Shown one piece after another: positions 9,482 to 18,032 of a stretch of DNA of 64,000 bases. Origin of the DNA: Deefgea salmonis (GTDB taxonomy: Bacteria; Pseudomonadota; Gammaproteobacteria; Burkholderiales; Chitinibacteraceae). Location: NCBI RefSeq assembly GCF_020531905.1, contig NZ_JAJAWG010000002.1, positions 186,001-250,000 on the forward strand, given 5' to 3'. Under the pieces are notes generated by a model that was not told the DNA's origin, searched no databases, and saw only the letters and a program-made list of their open reading frames with translations. A program made the position numbers and the translations under genes. How positions within the stretch are numbered: the first letter of the stretch is position 1; each line of letters begins with the position of its first letter.

Positions 9482-9508
9482 AAAAAAGCCGACACCTGGG
9501 TATCGGCT
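9482..9508 (-). terminator. Intra-operon terminator/attenuator between rbsB and rbsR
   Basis: On the minus strand AGCCGA (9503-9508, complement) pairs with TCGGCT (9487-9492, complement) and is followed by six T. The T-run ends 11 bases before the rbsR ATG at 9470, so it would cap rbsR expression within the ribose operon. Confidence 0.75.
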
Positions 9509-9528
9509 GATCTTGTTGCGGTGAAGCG

Positions 9529-10461
9529 TTATTGAGTCACTAATGCCAGTGGAACTGGAATCGATTTTTCAACAGCTTCGCCTTTACTTAATTTGATTGC
9601 GGTATCGACGCCCATTTTACCAATAAGTTCGGGTTTTTGTTGCACTGTTGCGCTCAATTGACCGGCTTTGACGGCTTTTACGGCATCTGGGGTGGCATCA
9701 AAACCAACGACGATGACATTTTTTAAGCCTGCCGCTTCAATGGCTTTAAATGCACCTAAGGCCATTTCATCGTTGTGAGCAAAAACGGCGGTGAGGTTTT
9801 TATTGCCTTGCAAGATGTTTTCCATGACCGATAAACCTTTAGCCCGGTCAAAATCTGCGGTTTGTTTGGCAACGAGTTTGACATCGGCATGGCCATCTAC
9901 GACCGAATGAAAGCCTTGACCGCGCTCGCGTGCCGCTGAAGAACCCGGAATGCCTTCAAGCTCAACCAGATTGCCTTTATTGCCGATTTTTTCCAGGATG
10001 TACTCGGCAGCCATTTTACCGCCGGCTTTATTGTCTGATGCAATATGCGCGCTAACGTCAGCACCATTGACATTGCGATCTAGAGAAATCACTTTAATGC
10101 CGGCATTCATCGCTTCTTTAACGACGCCGGCAACCGCATCTGAATCGGTTGGGTTAATCATAATGATTTGGACTTTTTTCTGAATCAAATCTTCGATATT
10201 CGAGATTTGTTTTGCCGAATCGTCTTGTGCATCCACTGTAATTAAAGTGACGCCTTGGGCTTTGGCTTCGGTGTCTGCGCCATCACGTAATGCAACAAAG
10301 AAAGGGTTGTTTTGGGTTGAAATCGCCAGGCCGATGGTGACTGCGCCTGAAGCGGCCGCAGCAGGTTCACTTGCCGCGTGTGTGTCTGGACCTTGTTTAG
10401 AACAAGCCATTAAACCTGCCGCGAGTAAACCAACTAAAAGTGGGGAAAGAATGCGTTTCAT
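9529..10461 (-). CDS. rbsB: Ribose ABC transporter substrate-binding protein
   Basis: The 310-residue type-I periplasmic-binding protein has the sequence VTIGLAISTQNNPFFVALRDG, the classic RbsB sugar-binding start. It also has ISLDRNVNG, ASDNKAGGKMAAEYI and VVGFDATPDAV. The signal peptide ends in a lipobox (LMAC, Cys20), so the protein is probably a lipoprotein. E. coli RbsB is instead soluble. I start at the ATG at 10461, preceded by GGAGTC. The ATG at 10473 sits on that ribosome-binding site. It follows rbsC after a 144-base gap holding a hairpin. Confidence 0.92.
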   Translation of the reverse strand: MKRILSPLLVGLLAAGLMACSKQGPDTHAASEPAAAASGAVTIGLAISTQNNPFFVALRDGADTEAKAQGVTLITVDAQDDSAKQISNIEDLIQKKVQIIMINPTDSDAVAGVVKEAMNAGIKVISLDRNVNGADVSAHIASDNKAGGKMAAEYILEKIGNKGNLVELEGIPGSSAARERGQGFHSVVDGHADVKLVAKQTADFDRAKGLSVMENILQGNKNLTAVFAHNDEMALGAFKAIEAAGLKNVIVVGFDATPDAVKAVKAGQLSATVQQKPELIGKMGVDTAIKLSKGEAVEKSIPVPLALVTQ

Positions 10462-10492
10462 GTTTGACTCCAATCAAAAGAAAAACTACGGG

Positions 10493-10537
10493 GTATTGCT
10501 TCTTATGCACTGCTTGTTATTGGTTGTAGGGCAATAC
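10493..10537 (-). promoter_or_regulatory. Intercistronic hairpin between rbsC and rbsB
   Basis: GTATTGC at 10493-10499 is complementary to GCAATAC at 10531-10537, giving a 7-bp stem with a 31-base loop that may fold further. No T-run follows. It may protect or process the transcript so that the binding protein is made in excess. That role is inferred. Confidence 0.4.
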
Positions 10538-10605
10538 TGCTATTATTTTTATTGATTTCACAAAACCGATTAAATTCATATTCAACCCAACCGGCCTCTA
10601 GGCGA

Positions 10606-11544
10606 TTATTTTTTATTCGCGCGATCCAGTAAGACGGCGAGCAAAATCACCACGCCTTTGATCACTTGCTGGTAAAACGATGAAACGCCAAGCAAGTTCA
10701 AGCCGTTATTCAAAATCCCGATTAATAGGGCGCCGACTAAAGTGCCGAAGATCCAGCCACGACCACCAGTCAGACTGGTGCCGCCCAAGACCACTGCCGC
10801 AATCGCATCCAATTCATAGCCAGTCCCTGCTGTCGGTTGCGCCGAGCTGAGTCGAGAGGTCAAAATCATCCCGGCCGTTGCCGCCATTGCGCCGGACAAG
10901 GTGTAAACCCAAATTTTGATGCGATCGGTATTGATCCCAGAAAGCCGCGCCGCTTCTTCATTGCCACCGACGGCATAGACGTGACGACCAAATACGGTCT
11001 TTTTAAGGACAAACCAAAACACCGCAAACATCACCAGCATGATAATCACTGGCACTGGAATTAAGCCGGCAACATAGCCACCGCCGAGCATGGCAAAAAA
11101 GTCGCTGTGTAAACCCGAAATTGGGCGGCCATCAGAAAAGACCAAAGAGAGGCCGCGTAAAATCGTCATCATGCCCAGCGTAGCAATAAACGGCGCAACC
11201 TTGCCTTTGCTAATCACCAGTCCGTTGAGCATCCCCATACCGGCGCCGGCCAAAACCCCTACGCTGGTTGCGACCACCGGATCAATCCCATGACTGAGCA
11301 TCAATGCGGTAAGGACCGATGACAGCGCTAAAATCGAACCGACCGATAGATCAATGCCACCGAGTAAAATGACCAGCGTCATCCCAAAAGCGATCAAAGC
11401 ATTGATCGAGACTTGGCGAAATACATTGAGTAAGTTACCAACAGTCAGAAAATCAGGGCTGGTAATGGCCAAGCCTGTGGCTAGCACCAAGAGCGCCAAA
11501 AATGGGCCTAGTTTTTGGAGTGTGGCTTTTTGTTGTACGTTCAT
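10606..11544 (-). CDS. rbsC: Ribose ABC transporter permease
   Basis: The 312-residue inner-membrane protein has about eight to ten hydrophobic segments. Family landmarks are DFLTVGNLLNVFRQVSINAL, GGIDLSVGSILALS, GRHVYAVGGNEEAARLSGI and AIAAVVLGGTSLTGGRG, all diagnostic of the RbsC/XylH permease family. Its start overlaps the rbsA stop as ATGA, giving translational coupling. It forms the membrane channel with RbsA and RbsB. Confidence 0.95.
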   Translation of the reverse strand: MNVQQKATLQKLGPFLALLVLATGLAITSPDFLTVGNLLNVFRQVSINALIAFGMTLVILLGGIDLSVGSILALSSVLTALMLSHGIDPVVATSVGVLAGAGMGMLNGLVISKGKVAPFIATLGMMTILRGLSLVFSDGRPISGLHSDFFAMLGGGYVAGLIPVPVIIMLVMFAVFWFVLKKTVFGRHVYAVGGNEEAARLSGINTDRIKIWVYTLSGAMAATAGMILTSRLSSAQPTAGTGYELDAIAAVVLGGTSLTGGRGWIFGTLVGALLIGILNNGLNLLGVSSFYQQVIKGVVILLAVLLDRANKK

Positions 11545-13016
11545 TTCAAACCTCCAGTTGCTGCAGTCATAATGGTTTCGGCGGATGCTTGGCTAAAAAT
11601 GCCAGCCTGATGGCCTTGGTGCATCACTAAAATTCGATCACTTAAGGCCAATACTTCAGGGAGCTCAGACGAGACCATGACAATCGCAACACCTGATTGC
11701 GCTAATTCATTAATGATTTGGTAAATCTCGGCTTTACCACCGACGTCAACACCACGAGTGGGCTCGTCCAGCAGTAATACTTTTGGCGCAATCCCCAGCC
11801 ATTTGGCAAACACGACTTTTTGTTGATTGCCACCCGAGAGCGATTGCACTTCTAGCTCGGCGTCGCGAGTTCGTATATGCATACGGTCGATTTCGCGCTG
11901 TACCACGAGCATTTGCTTCGTATGATTGATCACGCCATAGCGAGCGTGCGCTGCTAAATTGGCGAGGGTCGCGTTTTCACGGACTGACATGCCCAGCACG
12001 AGACCTTGGCTTTTTCGATCTTCGGTGACAAAACCAATGCCGGCGGCAATAGCGTCACTGGGCTGATTGCAAATCAGCGCTTGACCATCGAGCTCGATGC
12101 GACCGGCCCGTTTTGGATTAATACCAAAAATGGTTTTCAGAATTTCACTGCGGCCGGCCCCCATCAGGCCCGCAATACCGAGGACTTCTCCGGCCCGCAC
12201 TTCGAAATTAATACCGCTGATGCTAGCGTCGGCTAAATCGCTGACTTTAAGCCGGACTTCTCCGAGTTGCGCTTGGCGTACTGGAAAGCGATCTCCGATC
12301 TCACGGCCGACCATCATGCGAACAATTTCATCAAAATTGGTTTTGACGATCTCGCGCTCGCCAACAAATTGCCCGTCGCGCAATACTGAAATTTTGTCGC
12401 AAACTTTAAAAATCTCTTCCATTCGATGTGAGACATAAACAATGCCAACGCCGCGGGATTTCAAATCGGCAATAATGGCAAATAGTTTTTCAGTTTCGCG
12501 CTCAGAAAGGGCCGCAGTGGGCTCATCCATAATCAGCGTTTGGGCATTGAGCGAGAGCGCTTTGGCGATTTCGACCATTTGTTGCTGACCAATCGACAAT
12601 TGTCCGGCCTCAAGGTCAGGGTCGAGATTTTCAATCCCCAGTAATTTGAGATATTCCAAGCACTGCTCACGCATTTTTAGGCGATTGATCACGCCAAAGC
12701 GCTGCGGCTCACGGCCCAAAAACATATTCTCCATCACCGATAATTGGGCAATAAGATTGAGTTCTTGGTGAATAATTGCGATACCGTACTGTTCTGCGTC
12801 ATTGGTGCTATGGATTTTGACCGTTTGACCATCCACCGCGATTTGACCTTGATCGGCGTGGTGCACGCCGCATAAGATTTTCATCAGTGTTGATTTGCCC
12901 GCACCGTTCTCACCCATTAAGGCATGGACTTGACCGCGCTCAAGTGAGAACTCTACGTTTTCCAGCACTTTGACTGGGCCAAAAGCTTTGCTGATGCCAC
13001 TCATTTTAATCAACAT
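11541..13016 (-). CDS. rbsA: Ribose ABC transporter ATP-binding protein (duplicated ATPase)
   Basis: The 491-residue protein carries two fused ABC domains. The first has GENGAGKSTLMK, LSIGQQQMVEIAKAL and LIMDEPTAALSERE. The second has the degenerate Walker A GLMGAGRSE, plus LSGGNQQKVVFAKWL and LLLDEPTRGVDVG. The weak second Walker A is normal for RbsA/MglA-type proteins. It is tightly packed in the operon, 8 bases after rbsD and overlapping rbsC by 4 bases. Confidence 0.95.
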   Translation of the reverse strand: MLIKMSGISKAFGPVKVLENVEFSLERGQVHALMGENGAGKSTLMKILCGVHHADQGQIAVDGQTVKIHSTNDAEQYGIAIIHQELNLIAQLSVMENMFLGREPQRFGVINRLKMREQCLEYLKLLGIENLDPDLEAGQLSIGQQQMVEIAKALSLNAQTLIMDEPTAALSERETEKLFAIIADLKSRGVGIVYVSHRMEEIFKVCDKISVLRDGQFVGEREIVKTNFDEIVRMMVGREIGDRFPVRQAQLGEVRLKVSDLADASISGINFEVRAGEVLGIAGLMGAGRSEILKTIFGINPKRAGRIELDGQALICNQPSDAIAAGIGFVTEDRKSQGLVLGMSVRENATLANLAAHARYGVINHTKQMLVVQREIDRMHIRTRDAELEVQSLSGGNQQKVVFAKWLGIAPKVLLLDEPTRGVDVGGKAEIYQIINELAQSGVAIVMVSSELPEVLALSDRILVMHQGHQAGIFSQASAETIMTAATGGLK

Positions 13017-13024
13017 GCCGCCCC

Positions 13025-13423
13025 CTAAAAAATAACACCGGAATACAGCACGATATTGGCGTAAGGGCTGGCTTCACCGGTACGAATAATGGCGCGTGCA
13101 TGGTGGCTTAACTGTTTGAATTGTTCGTGCGGCACAAAGTCAATGTTGATGCCTTGTTGGCGCATGGCTTCAGCTTGGCTGGCGACGGTGGGGTTGAGAC
13201 TTTGGCATTCACTGGCAAGGACCGCCCGTTCGACTTGAAAGTCGGCCAAAATGCTATCCAATACGGTGAAATAAGCTGGATTGCCCAGTTCAATTGATAA
13301 ATCGATGCATTCAACATGCGGTGGAATCGGTAAGCCGCAATCGGCAATGACGATGCAATCGGTATGGCCCATGCTGGCCAGCACCCGGCTGATGTCTCGG
13401 TTGAGATGACCATGTTTTTTCAT
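13025..13423 (-). CDS. rbsD: D-ribose pyranase
   Basis: The 132-residue protein begins MKKHGHLNRDISRVLASMGHTD, which carries the His residues characteristic of RbsD/FucU mutarotases, and continues with IVIADCGLPIP. It interconverts beta-pyranose and beta-furanose forms of ribose so that RbsK receives the furanose. The ATG overlaps the rbsK stop by 4 bases. Confidence 0.94.
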   Translation of the reverse strand: MKKHGHLNRDISRVLASMGHTDCIVIADCGLPIPPHVECIDLSIELGNPAYFTVLDSILADFQVERAVLASECQSLNPTVASQAEAMRQQGINIDFVPHEQFKQLSHHARAIIRTGEASPYANIVLYSGVIF

Positions 13424-14328
13424 ACCAGCTCCTTGGCATCATTGGCGGCCAAAAAGGCCTGCAATTGCGCTAAAGTGGGCATGCCCCCTTGGGCGCCGGC
13501 TTGAGTCACCGATAAAGCGCCTGCGGCACAGGCCATTTTGCTGGCTTGAGCTAAGCCCAAATGCCAGAACGCGGCCAATGCGCCATTAAACGTGTCTCCT
13601 GCACCGGTGGTATCGACTGCCGTTACTTTAAAGCTGGTTTGCTGCTGAAGTTCGCCTTGTGGATTGGTGTAATACGCACCGTCTTGGCCGGCGGTCATTA
13701 ACACTTGACCTGGATGCGCCGCCAAGCTTGCTCGCCAATCCGCTTCAGGAAGGGCTAATGCGGCCGCAAGCTCGTACTCATTGGGCGTGAGTAAACTTAC
13801 TTGCGCTAGCAATGCTTTGGATAAAGGCATTGCTGGTGCTGGATTGAGAATAAAAGGTTTGTTGTGACGTGCGGCGAGTTGCGCTGCCATCTCAATGGTG
13901 GCCATTGGTGATTCAAGTTGGGCTAGTACGACATCGGCATTGATAAATGCCGCTTCAGCGGCGAGTAAATCGGCAGGACTTAGATCGGCATTGGCCCCAG
14001 GAACGACAATAATGGCGTTGTCGCTACCGGTAAGGGTGATAGCGGCAATGCCTGTTGCTTGGTTTTTGCTTTGACAAAGCCATTCGGTATTGATGCCTTC
14101 ATCGGCGAGTGCTGCGATGAGTTCTTGACCAAAGGCATCGTCACCAACGCGACCAATCATCGTCACTTGCGCCCCCAATCGCGCAGCTGCGACCGCTTGG
14201 TTCGCGCCTTTACCACCGTGATAGGTGGCAAAAGACTGTCCAAACAGCGTTTCGCCTAGACGGGGAAACTGTGCGACATGAACGACTAAATCCATATTGA
14301 TACTACCAACCACTAACACCTGACTCAT
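13420..14328 (-). CDS. rbsK: Ribokinase
   Basis: The 302-residue PfkB-family kinase has the N-terminal signature VVGSINMDLVV and the substrate motif GGKGANQAVAAARLG. The C-terminal ATP/anion-hole signature is DTTGAGDTFNGALA, with the catalytic Asp in GAGD. It makes ribose 5-phosphate. It is the first gene of the operon and has a strong ribosome-binding site, GGAGG, 4 bases ahead of its ATG. Confidence 0.95.
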   Translation of the reverse strand: MSQVLVVGSINMDLVVHVAQFPRLGETLFGQSFATYHGGKGANQAVAAARLGAQVTMIGRVGDDAFGQELIAALADEGINTEWLCQSKNQATGIAAITLTGSDNAIIVVPGANADLSPADLLAAEAAFINADVVLAQLESPMATIEMAAQLAARHNKPFILNPAPAMPLSKALLAQVSLLTPNEYELAAALALPEADWRASLAAHPGQVLMTAGQDGAYYTNPQGELQQQTSFKVTAVDTTGAGDTFNGALAAFWHLGLAQASKMACAAGALSVTQAGAQGGMPTLAQLQAFLAANDAKELV

Positions 14329-14683
14329 GATGCCTCCGCAACGATGCTAATCGGATTAGGTGATGAATTTCTCATCGATTTGGTATGCTAAACCGTAATC
14401 AGCAGCGCAAAATTGATTTATATCAAACTAATGTAGTGAAAATAAATACACTACATCCCTAGTGCGGTAAGCCTGTAGGTGATTCAAAAAAGAATAGAAA
14501 AAAGGACAAATGTGCTGAGTTTTCGCTGCGGTGTCGGTGAAATCAATACAGCTAAAAGCCAGCGTTTTTAAGCCCTTCCGAGGTGTTTGGCGCTTAAATT
14601 CGGGTAACCATTTGTATTTTTGCTTGCTGTTGTGAGGCAGATTTTTTAAGCTGCGCGATTCAGAAAATAAAATGAGTTAGAAC
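14329..14683. other. Divergent intergenic region between rbsK and the DUF1615 gene
   Basis: 355 bases without a credible gene. The left third holds the rbs operator candidate at 14347-14359 and a second palindrome, GATGA-N5-TCATC, at 14362-14376. The remainder is AT-rich and must include the promoter for the plus-strand lipoprotein gene. I could not fix its -35/-10 boxes. Confidence 0.6.
14347..14359. promoter_or_regulatory. Palindromic operator candidate of the ribose operon
   Basis: CTAATCGGATTAG is a perfect 6-bp inverted repeat around a central G, placed 18 bases upstream of rbsK and next to its ribosome-binding site. LacI-family operators are palindromes of about this size, and a cognate regulator gene closes the operon. 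Binding by RbsR is inferred. Confidence 0.5.
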
Positions 14684-15916
14684 ATGAATTTACGTAGTCT
14701 GGGGGCTTTAGCCATCAGCATGGCCTTGGCGGCATGTGCAACACCTTCACCGCAGCAAAATGTGATGCCTATGCCGACTGCAACGCCGACTGCGCTCACC
14801 ACACCAACCATCTTGCCAACGCCGACCCCCACGGCAAGCCCGATCCCCGTCGTCGTGATCGAGCCGACATTAATTCCTGCCCCAGTTTCAACCGTAAAAC
14901 CATTGAATGTGCAAGAAGCTCGCGCTTTATTAAATCAATTACTGCCGGCCAAAATGCCAGAGCGAGCAGGGTGGTCGGCCGATATTTTGGATGCTTTTAC
15001 GGCGTTAAAATTGCCGTATACCGCCGCTTATTTTTGCGCGGCCGCAGCAACCATTGAGCAAGAGTCAAGCTGGCAGGGCGATCCAACGGTGCCGGGATTG
15101 CCTAAAATTGTCTGGAGCGCGATTGGCGAGCGAGCTGCCAAATATCACATTCCATTGATTGCGGTACAAACTGCATTGCTGAAAAAATCGCCCACAGGAA
15201 AAAGCTATAAAGAGCGCATTGATACGCTGCGTACTGAACGAGAAATGAATGCTTTATTTGAGGATTTGGCTGATGAAGCTGAAAATCTTAATTTACCTCT
15301 GAATATGAAAAACCCGATTCGTACTGGCGGTCCAATGCAAGTGAGCGTTGAATTTGCGCAAGGCCACGTTAAGGCATGGCCTTATCCGTATGCAATGAAA
15401 GGTAGCGTTCGCAATGAAGTGTTTACCCGCCGAGGGGGGACGTATTTCGGTCTAGCCATTTTGCTGCAATACCCAGCGCCCTATACGGATATGGTGTATC
15501 GCTTTGCAGACTATAACGCCGGACGTTATGCCAGTCGTAATACCGCATTTCAGCAGCTGGTTTCTAAACTCACGGGACAAGCCTTAGAACAAGACGGCGA
15601 TTTACTCCGCTATAGCAATGGCACGCCGACAGGCACCAGCAGCACGCAAGCGGCCCTTTATCGACTTGCCAAGCAATTAGGCATGAGTAATGAAGCGATT
15701 TTGCGGGATCTAAAACTAGAAAAATTATCTGGGTTTGGCCAAACCGAATTGTATAAAAAGACTTATGCACTCGCAGAAAAAAACGGTCAGGCTTACCCGC
15801 GCGCTGCATTGCCGCAAATCGATTTAAAAAGCCCAAAAATCACCCGAAAACTAACCACTGAATGGTTTGCTAAACGCGTGTTATGGCGTTATGAAACTTG
15901 TATGGCACGGCGCTGA
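14684..15916 (+). CDS. DUF1615 lipoprotein with lytic-transglycosylase-like motifs
   Basis: The 410-residue predicted lipoprotein has a signal peptide ending LAAC (Cys18). A Pro/Thr-rich linker (residues about 20-70) is followed by a DUF1615 domain. The domain contains IEQESSW (Glu127-Ser128), GGPMQVS (214-220) and DYNAGRYASR (275-284). These three motifs mirror the ES, GxMQ and AYNAG boxes of soluble lytic transglycosylases. A cell-wall glycan-cleaving role at the outer membrane is therefore plausible, though the family is formally uncharacterised. It is monocistronic, closed by a 38-base palindromic terminator. Confidence 0.8.
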   Translation: MNLRSLGALAISMALAACATPSPQQNVMPMPTATPTALTTPTILPTPTPTASPIPVVVIEPTLIPAPVSTVKPLNVQEARALLNQLLPAKMPERAGWSADILDAFTALKLPYTAAYFCAAAATIEQESSWQGDPTVPGLPKIVWSAIGERAAKYHIPLIAVQTALLKKSPTGKSYKERIDTLRTEREMNALFEDLADEAENLNLPLNMKNPIRTGGPMQVSVEFAQGHVKAWPYPYAMKGSVRNEVFTRRGGTYFGLAILLQYPAPYTDMVYRFADYNAGRYASRNTAFQQLVSKLTGQALEQDGDLLRYSNGTPTGTSSTQAALYRLAKQLGMSNEAILRDLKLEKLSGFGQTELYKKTYALAEKNGQAYPRAALPQIDLKSPKITRKLTTEWFAKRVLWRYETCMARR

Positions 15917-15940
15917 TACCGGCTCAGCAGCGTGATTAGG

Positions 15941-15978
15941 GCGTAAAAAAAGAAGGGATATCCCTTCTTTTTTTACGC
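15941..15978. terminator. Perfect 38-base palindromic bidirectional terminator
   Basis: The two 19-base halves are exact reverse complements, with an A7 run in the left arm and a T7 run in the right arm. It serves the lipoprotein gene on the plus strand and the decayed PEP-CTERM gene on the minus strand. Confidence 0.9.
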
Positions 15979-15999
15979 CTGCGTTTTATGCAGGTTGAA

Positions 16000-16375
16000 T
16001 TATGTTTGCGAATTACGATTGCGGCGTGCCGCCAATAGAGCACACAGTCCAATACCCATCAGCGCATAGGTTTCAGGTTCTGGTTGGAGTTAGGGTTGAG
16101 TTGTTCTGCGCAGAAAAAGCGGCAGATGCCGCGCTTCGCTCGGACGCGCCTGCAATAGTGGGCGAGTCGACAAAAGAAACCAAACGACCTGACAAAGCAT
16201 CCTGTGCAGACATTGTCGTGTTGGTAAATAGCGACTCAATCGCGGCATAGTCATTTTGCTGTTCACCCGGCAAGACTGATATCAATGGTAAGTCAATAAC
16301 CTATTTGTATTGCACGATTGATGCATGCGAATTTAAGCAAACTAGCCAAAGTAAGGCTATAAAATTAAATTTCAT
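16000..16375 (-). pseudogene. Decayed PEP-CTERM protein gene (one nonsense codon, one frameshift)
   Basis: Read on the minus strand from the ATG at 16375, a signal peptide (MKFNFIALLWLVCLNSHA) is followed in frame by a TAG at 16303-16301. The same frame then stays open (VIDLPLISVLPGEQQNDY...) to about 16076. A one-base frame change joins it to PEPETYALMGIGL...ARRNRNSQT and a TAA at 16002-16000. That C terminus is a typical PEP-CTERM sorting signal: a PEP box, a hydrophobic helix and an Arg cluster. The arrangement shows a short PEP-CTERM gene of about 125 codons inactivated by two lesions. It lies just outside the exosortase locus. The two intact genes at 42.1-43.6 kb show the same tail. Confidence 0.8.
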
Positions 16376-16828
16376 TAGCTTGTATGCATTCTGTATGGAT
16401 GATATTCATTTTGTTGATCGATGCAAATAATCGAATTGGCGATATCTATTTTGGGTCAATGGGTTAGCGAATATGACTAACTATTTTCAGGACTGAGCGC
16501 TGCGGGTTGATACGACTAAAAACGACGAATTTAAGCCCAAAATCAGCAAGATTTATACGAGCCACAGATTGATTTGTTGTGAAAGCACTGTGCAAGTTAA
16601 CGTAAATTTTAATGTTCAATGGCGCTGAAGGTAAGCTTGTAGCACAACATAAATAAGCTTGAAGAAATATTAGACATAATAAATTACTAAATAAGCACGA
16701 CTTTATTTAATTACACAGTAATTAATGACGGTGGTATAGTCATAGGTTGACTTGAAAGCAAGTAATCTAATCGTAATAATTTTGTGTTGATAATGTATCT
16801 GGCGCTCTATTTTTGGAATAAACCGGTA
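16376..16828. other. Intergenic region upstream of the exopolysaccharide operon
   Basis: About 450 AT-rich bases without a supported gene. The promoter of the eps operon must lie here. A TTGACT hexamer occurs at about 16747-16752, but no well-spaced TATAAT-like box follows. I found no GG-N10-GC sigma-54 motif with correct spacing. Confidence 0.5.
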
Positions 16829-18004
16829 ATGTTGAAAAAGAATTTGTTGCTATTGAGTGTACTGGCCATCGGGAATACACAAGCTGCTTCTGACCCTGAG
16901 GATACGGTCAAATTATTTACAAATATTGCTTATATTTATGACTCAAACGTATTTCGGCTATCGGACACGCAACAAAATAATTCAACACGTCAACACCAGC
17001 AAAAAAGTGACTCAAGTTTTACCGTTGGCGTCGGGGGACGGCTTGATCTGCCTGTGAGTCGGCAAAATTTCTATGCAACGGCTGATTTTTCACAGGCGAA
17101 TTATTTGGTTTTTGATGAGCTCAATGGCCCTGCTTGGGACGTGGGCCTAGGCTGGAATTGGGTCGTGGGCAATCAATGGAATGGCAATTTATCCGTATCA
17201 TCGAGCAGTCAATTGTCCTCGTTTGACGACGTACGTGTAGCCGTCGTTGATACCGTCAAAACCAACCGGGCCAATTGGAATGGCAACTGGCGGTTATTGA
17301 GCAATTGGGCTTTAGTTGCGAACGCATCGTATACCGAAGAAAACCATGATGTAAGAAAGTATCAAAATGCGAATGACCGACAATTTGGCGGTGGCTTGCG
17401 GTATATCTCAGATCGAGGATTCGCTCTGACCTTGCTACACAACTGGTCTAAATACAATTATGCAGAGCCCTTATTTTTTATCCCCGCTAATTTGCGCGGC
17501 TATTCAGATCAAAATACAAGTTTGGGGCTGAATTGGCCAGTATCCGATAAATTTAATGCCAATTTAACGGCCGGATATAGTCAATGGAAATCACAATTTA
17601 ATGGCACTAAAAATAAAAAACCAACCGCAAATATTGATTTAATGTGGGCTTTAACAGAAAAAACAACTTTAAAAACAGGTGCCGGACAAAATTTTGAATC
17701 ATTTGGAAGCAATGTGATTGGCCGTGATTTGGAACGAACTGCATATTTATCTGCGAATTGGGATTTCGCAGATAAATCAAAACTGGGCGCACGATATAAC
17801 TATCGGCAGTTAAAAATAGAAACATCTATTGGTATTGTGACGCAAGATTCTGTTTATGACACTTTTCGAGTGTCCTACGATTATCAAGTGTTGCGCAGCA
17901 TGATGATTCAATCTTATGTGCAATTTGAATTAAGAAATGAAAAAATTAACCAGTTTGATTATAACGACGAGCAAGTTGGTGTGTCGTTAAAATACAATTT
18001 CTGA
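16829..18004 (+). CDS. epsL: EpsL, exosortase-B-associated outer-membrane polysaccharide protein
   Basis: The 391-residue protein has a signal peptide (MLKKNLLLLSVLAIGNTQA). It is then made of alternating amphipathic strands such as YATADFSQANYLVF and LGARYNYRQLKI, ending in an aromatic residue (SLKYNF), as beta-barrel outer-membrane proteins do. Sequence style, length and position match EpsL of XrtB-type exopolysaccharide loci, a putative outer-membrane export component. I prefer the ATG at 16829 because an upstream ATG at 16784 would add 15 residues before the signal peptide. It is the first gene of the 25-kb operon. Confidence 0.8.
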   Translation: MLKKNLLLLSVLAIGNTQAASDPEDTVKLFTNIAYIYDSNVFRLSDTQQNNSTRQHQQKSDSSFTVGVGGRLDLPVSRQNFYATADFSQANYLVFDELNGPAWDVGLGWNWVVGNQWNGNLSVSSSSQLSSFDDVRVAVVDTVKTNRANWNGNWRLLSNWALVANASYTEENHDVRKYQNANDRQFGGGLRYISDRGFALTLLHNWSKYNYAEPLFFIPANLRGYSDQNTSLGLNWPVSDKFNANLTAGYSQWKSQFNGTKNKKPTANIDLMWALTEKTTLKTGAGQNFESFGSNVIGRDLERTAYLSANWDFADKSKLGARYNYRQLKIETSIGIVTQDSVYDTFRVSYDYQVLRSMMIQSYVQFELRNEKINQFDYNDEQVGVSLKYNF

Positions 18005-18032
18005 TTGATATGATTAATAGGATGTAACTGCT

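Noticed and set aside
16073-16285. A separate 70-residue gene on the minus strand
   Set aside because: It is the middle of the PEP-CTERM pseudogene. It begins at an internal TTG after the in-frame TAG and ends at the frameshift.
16376-16828. Sigma-54 promoter (GG-N10-GC) for the eps operon
   Set aside because: A TGGC...GC near 16620 has 12 rather than 10 bases between GG and GC, and no enhancer-binding regulator gene is in the window.
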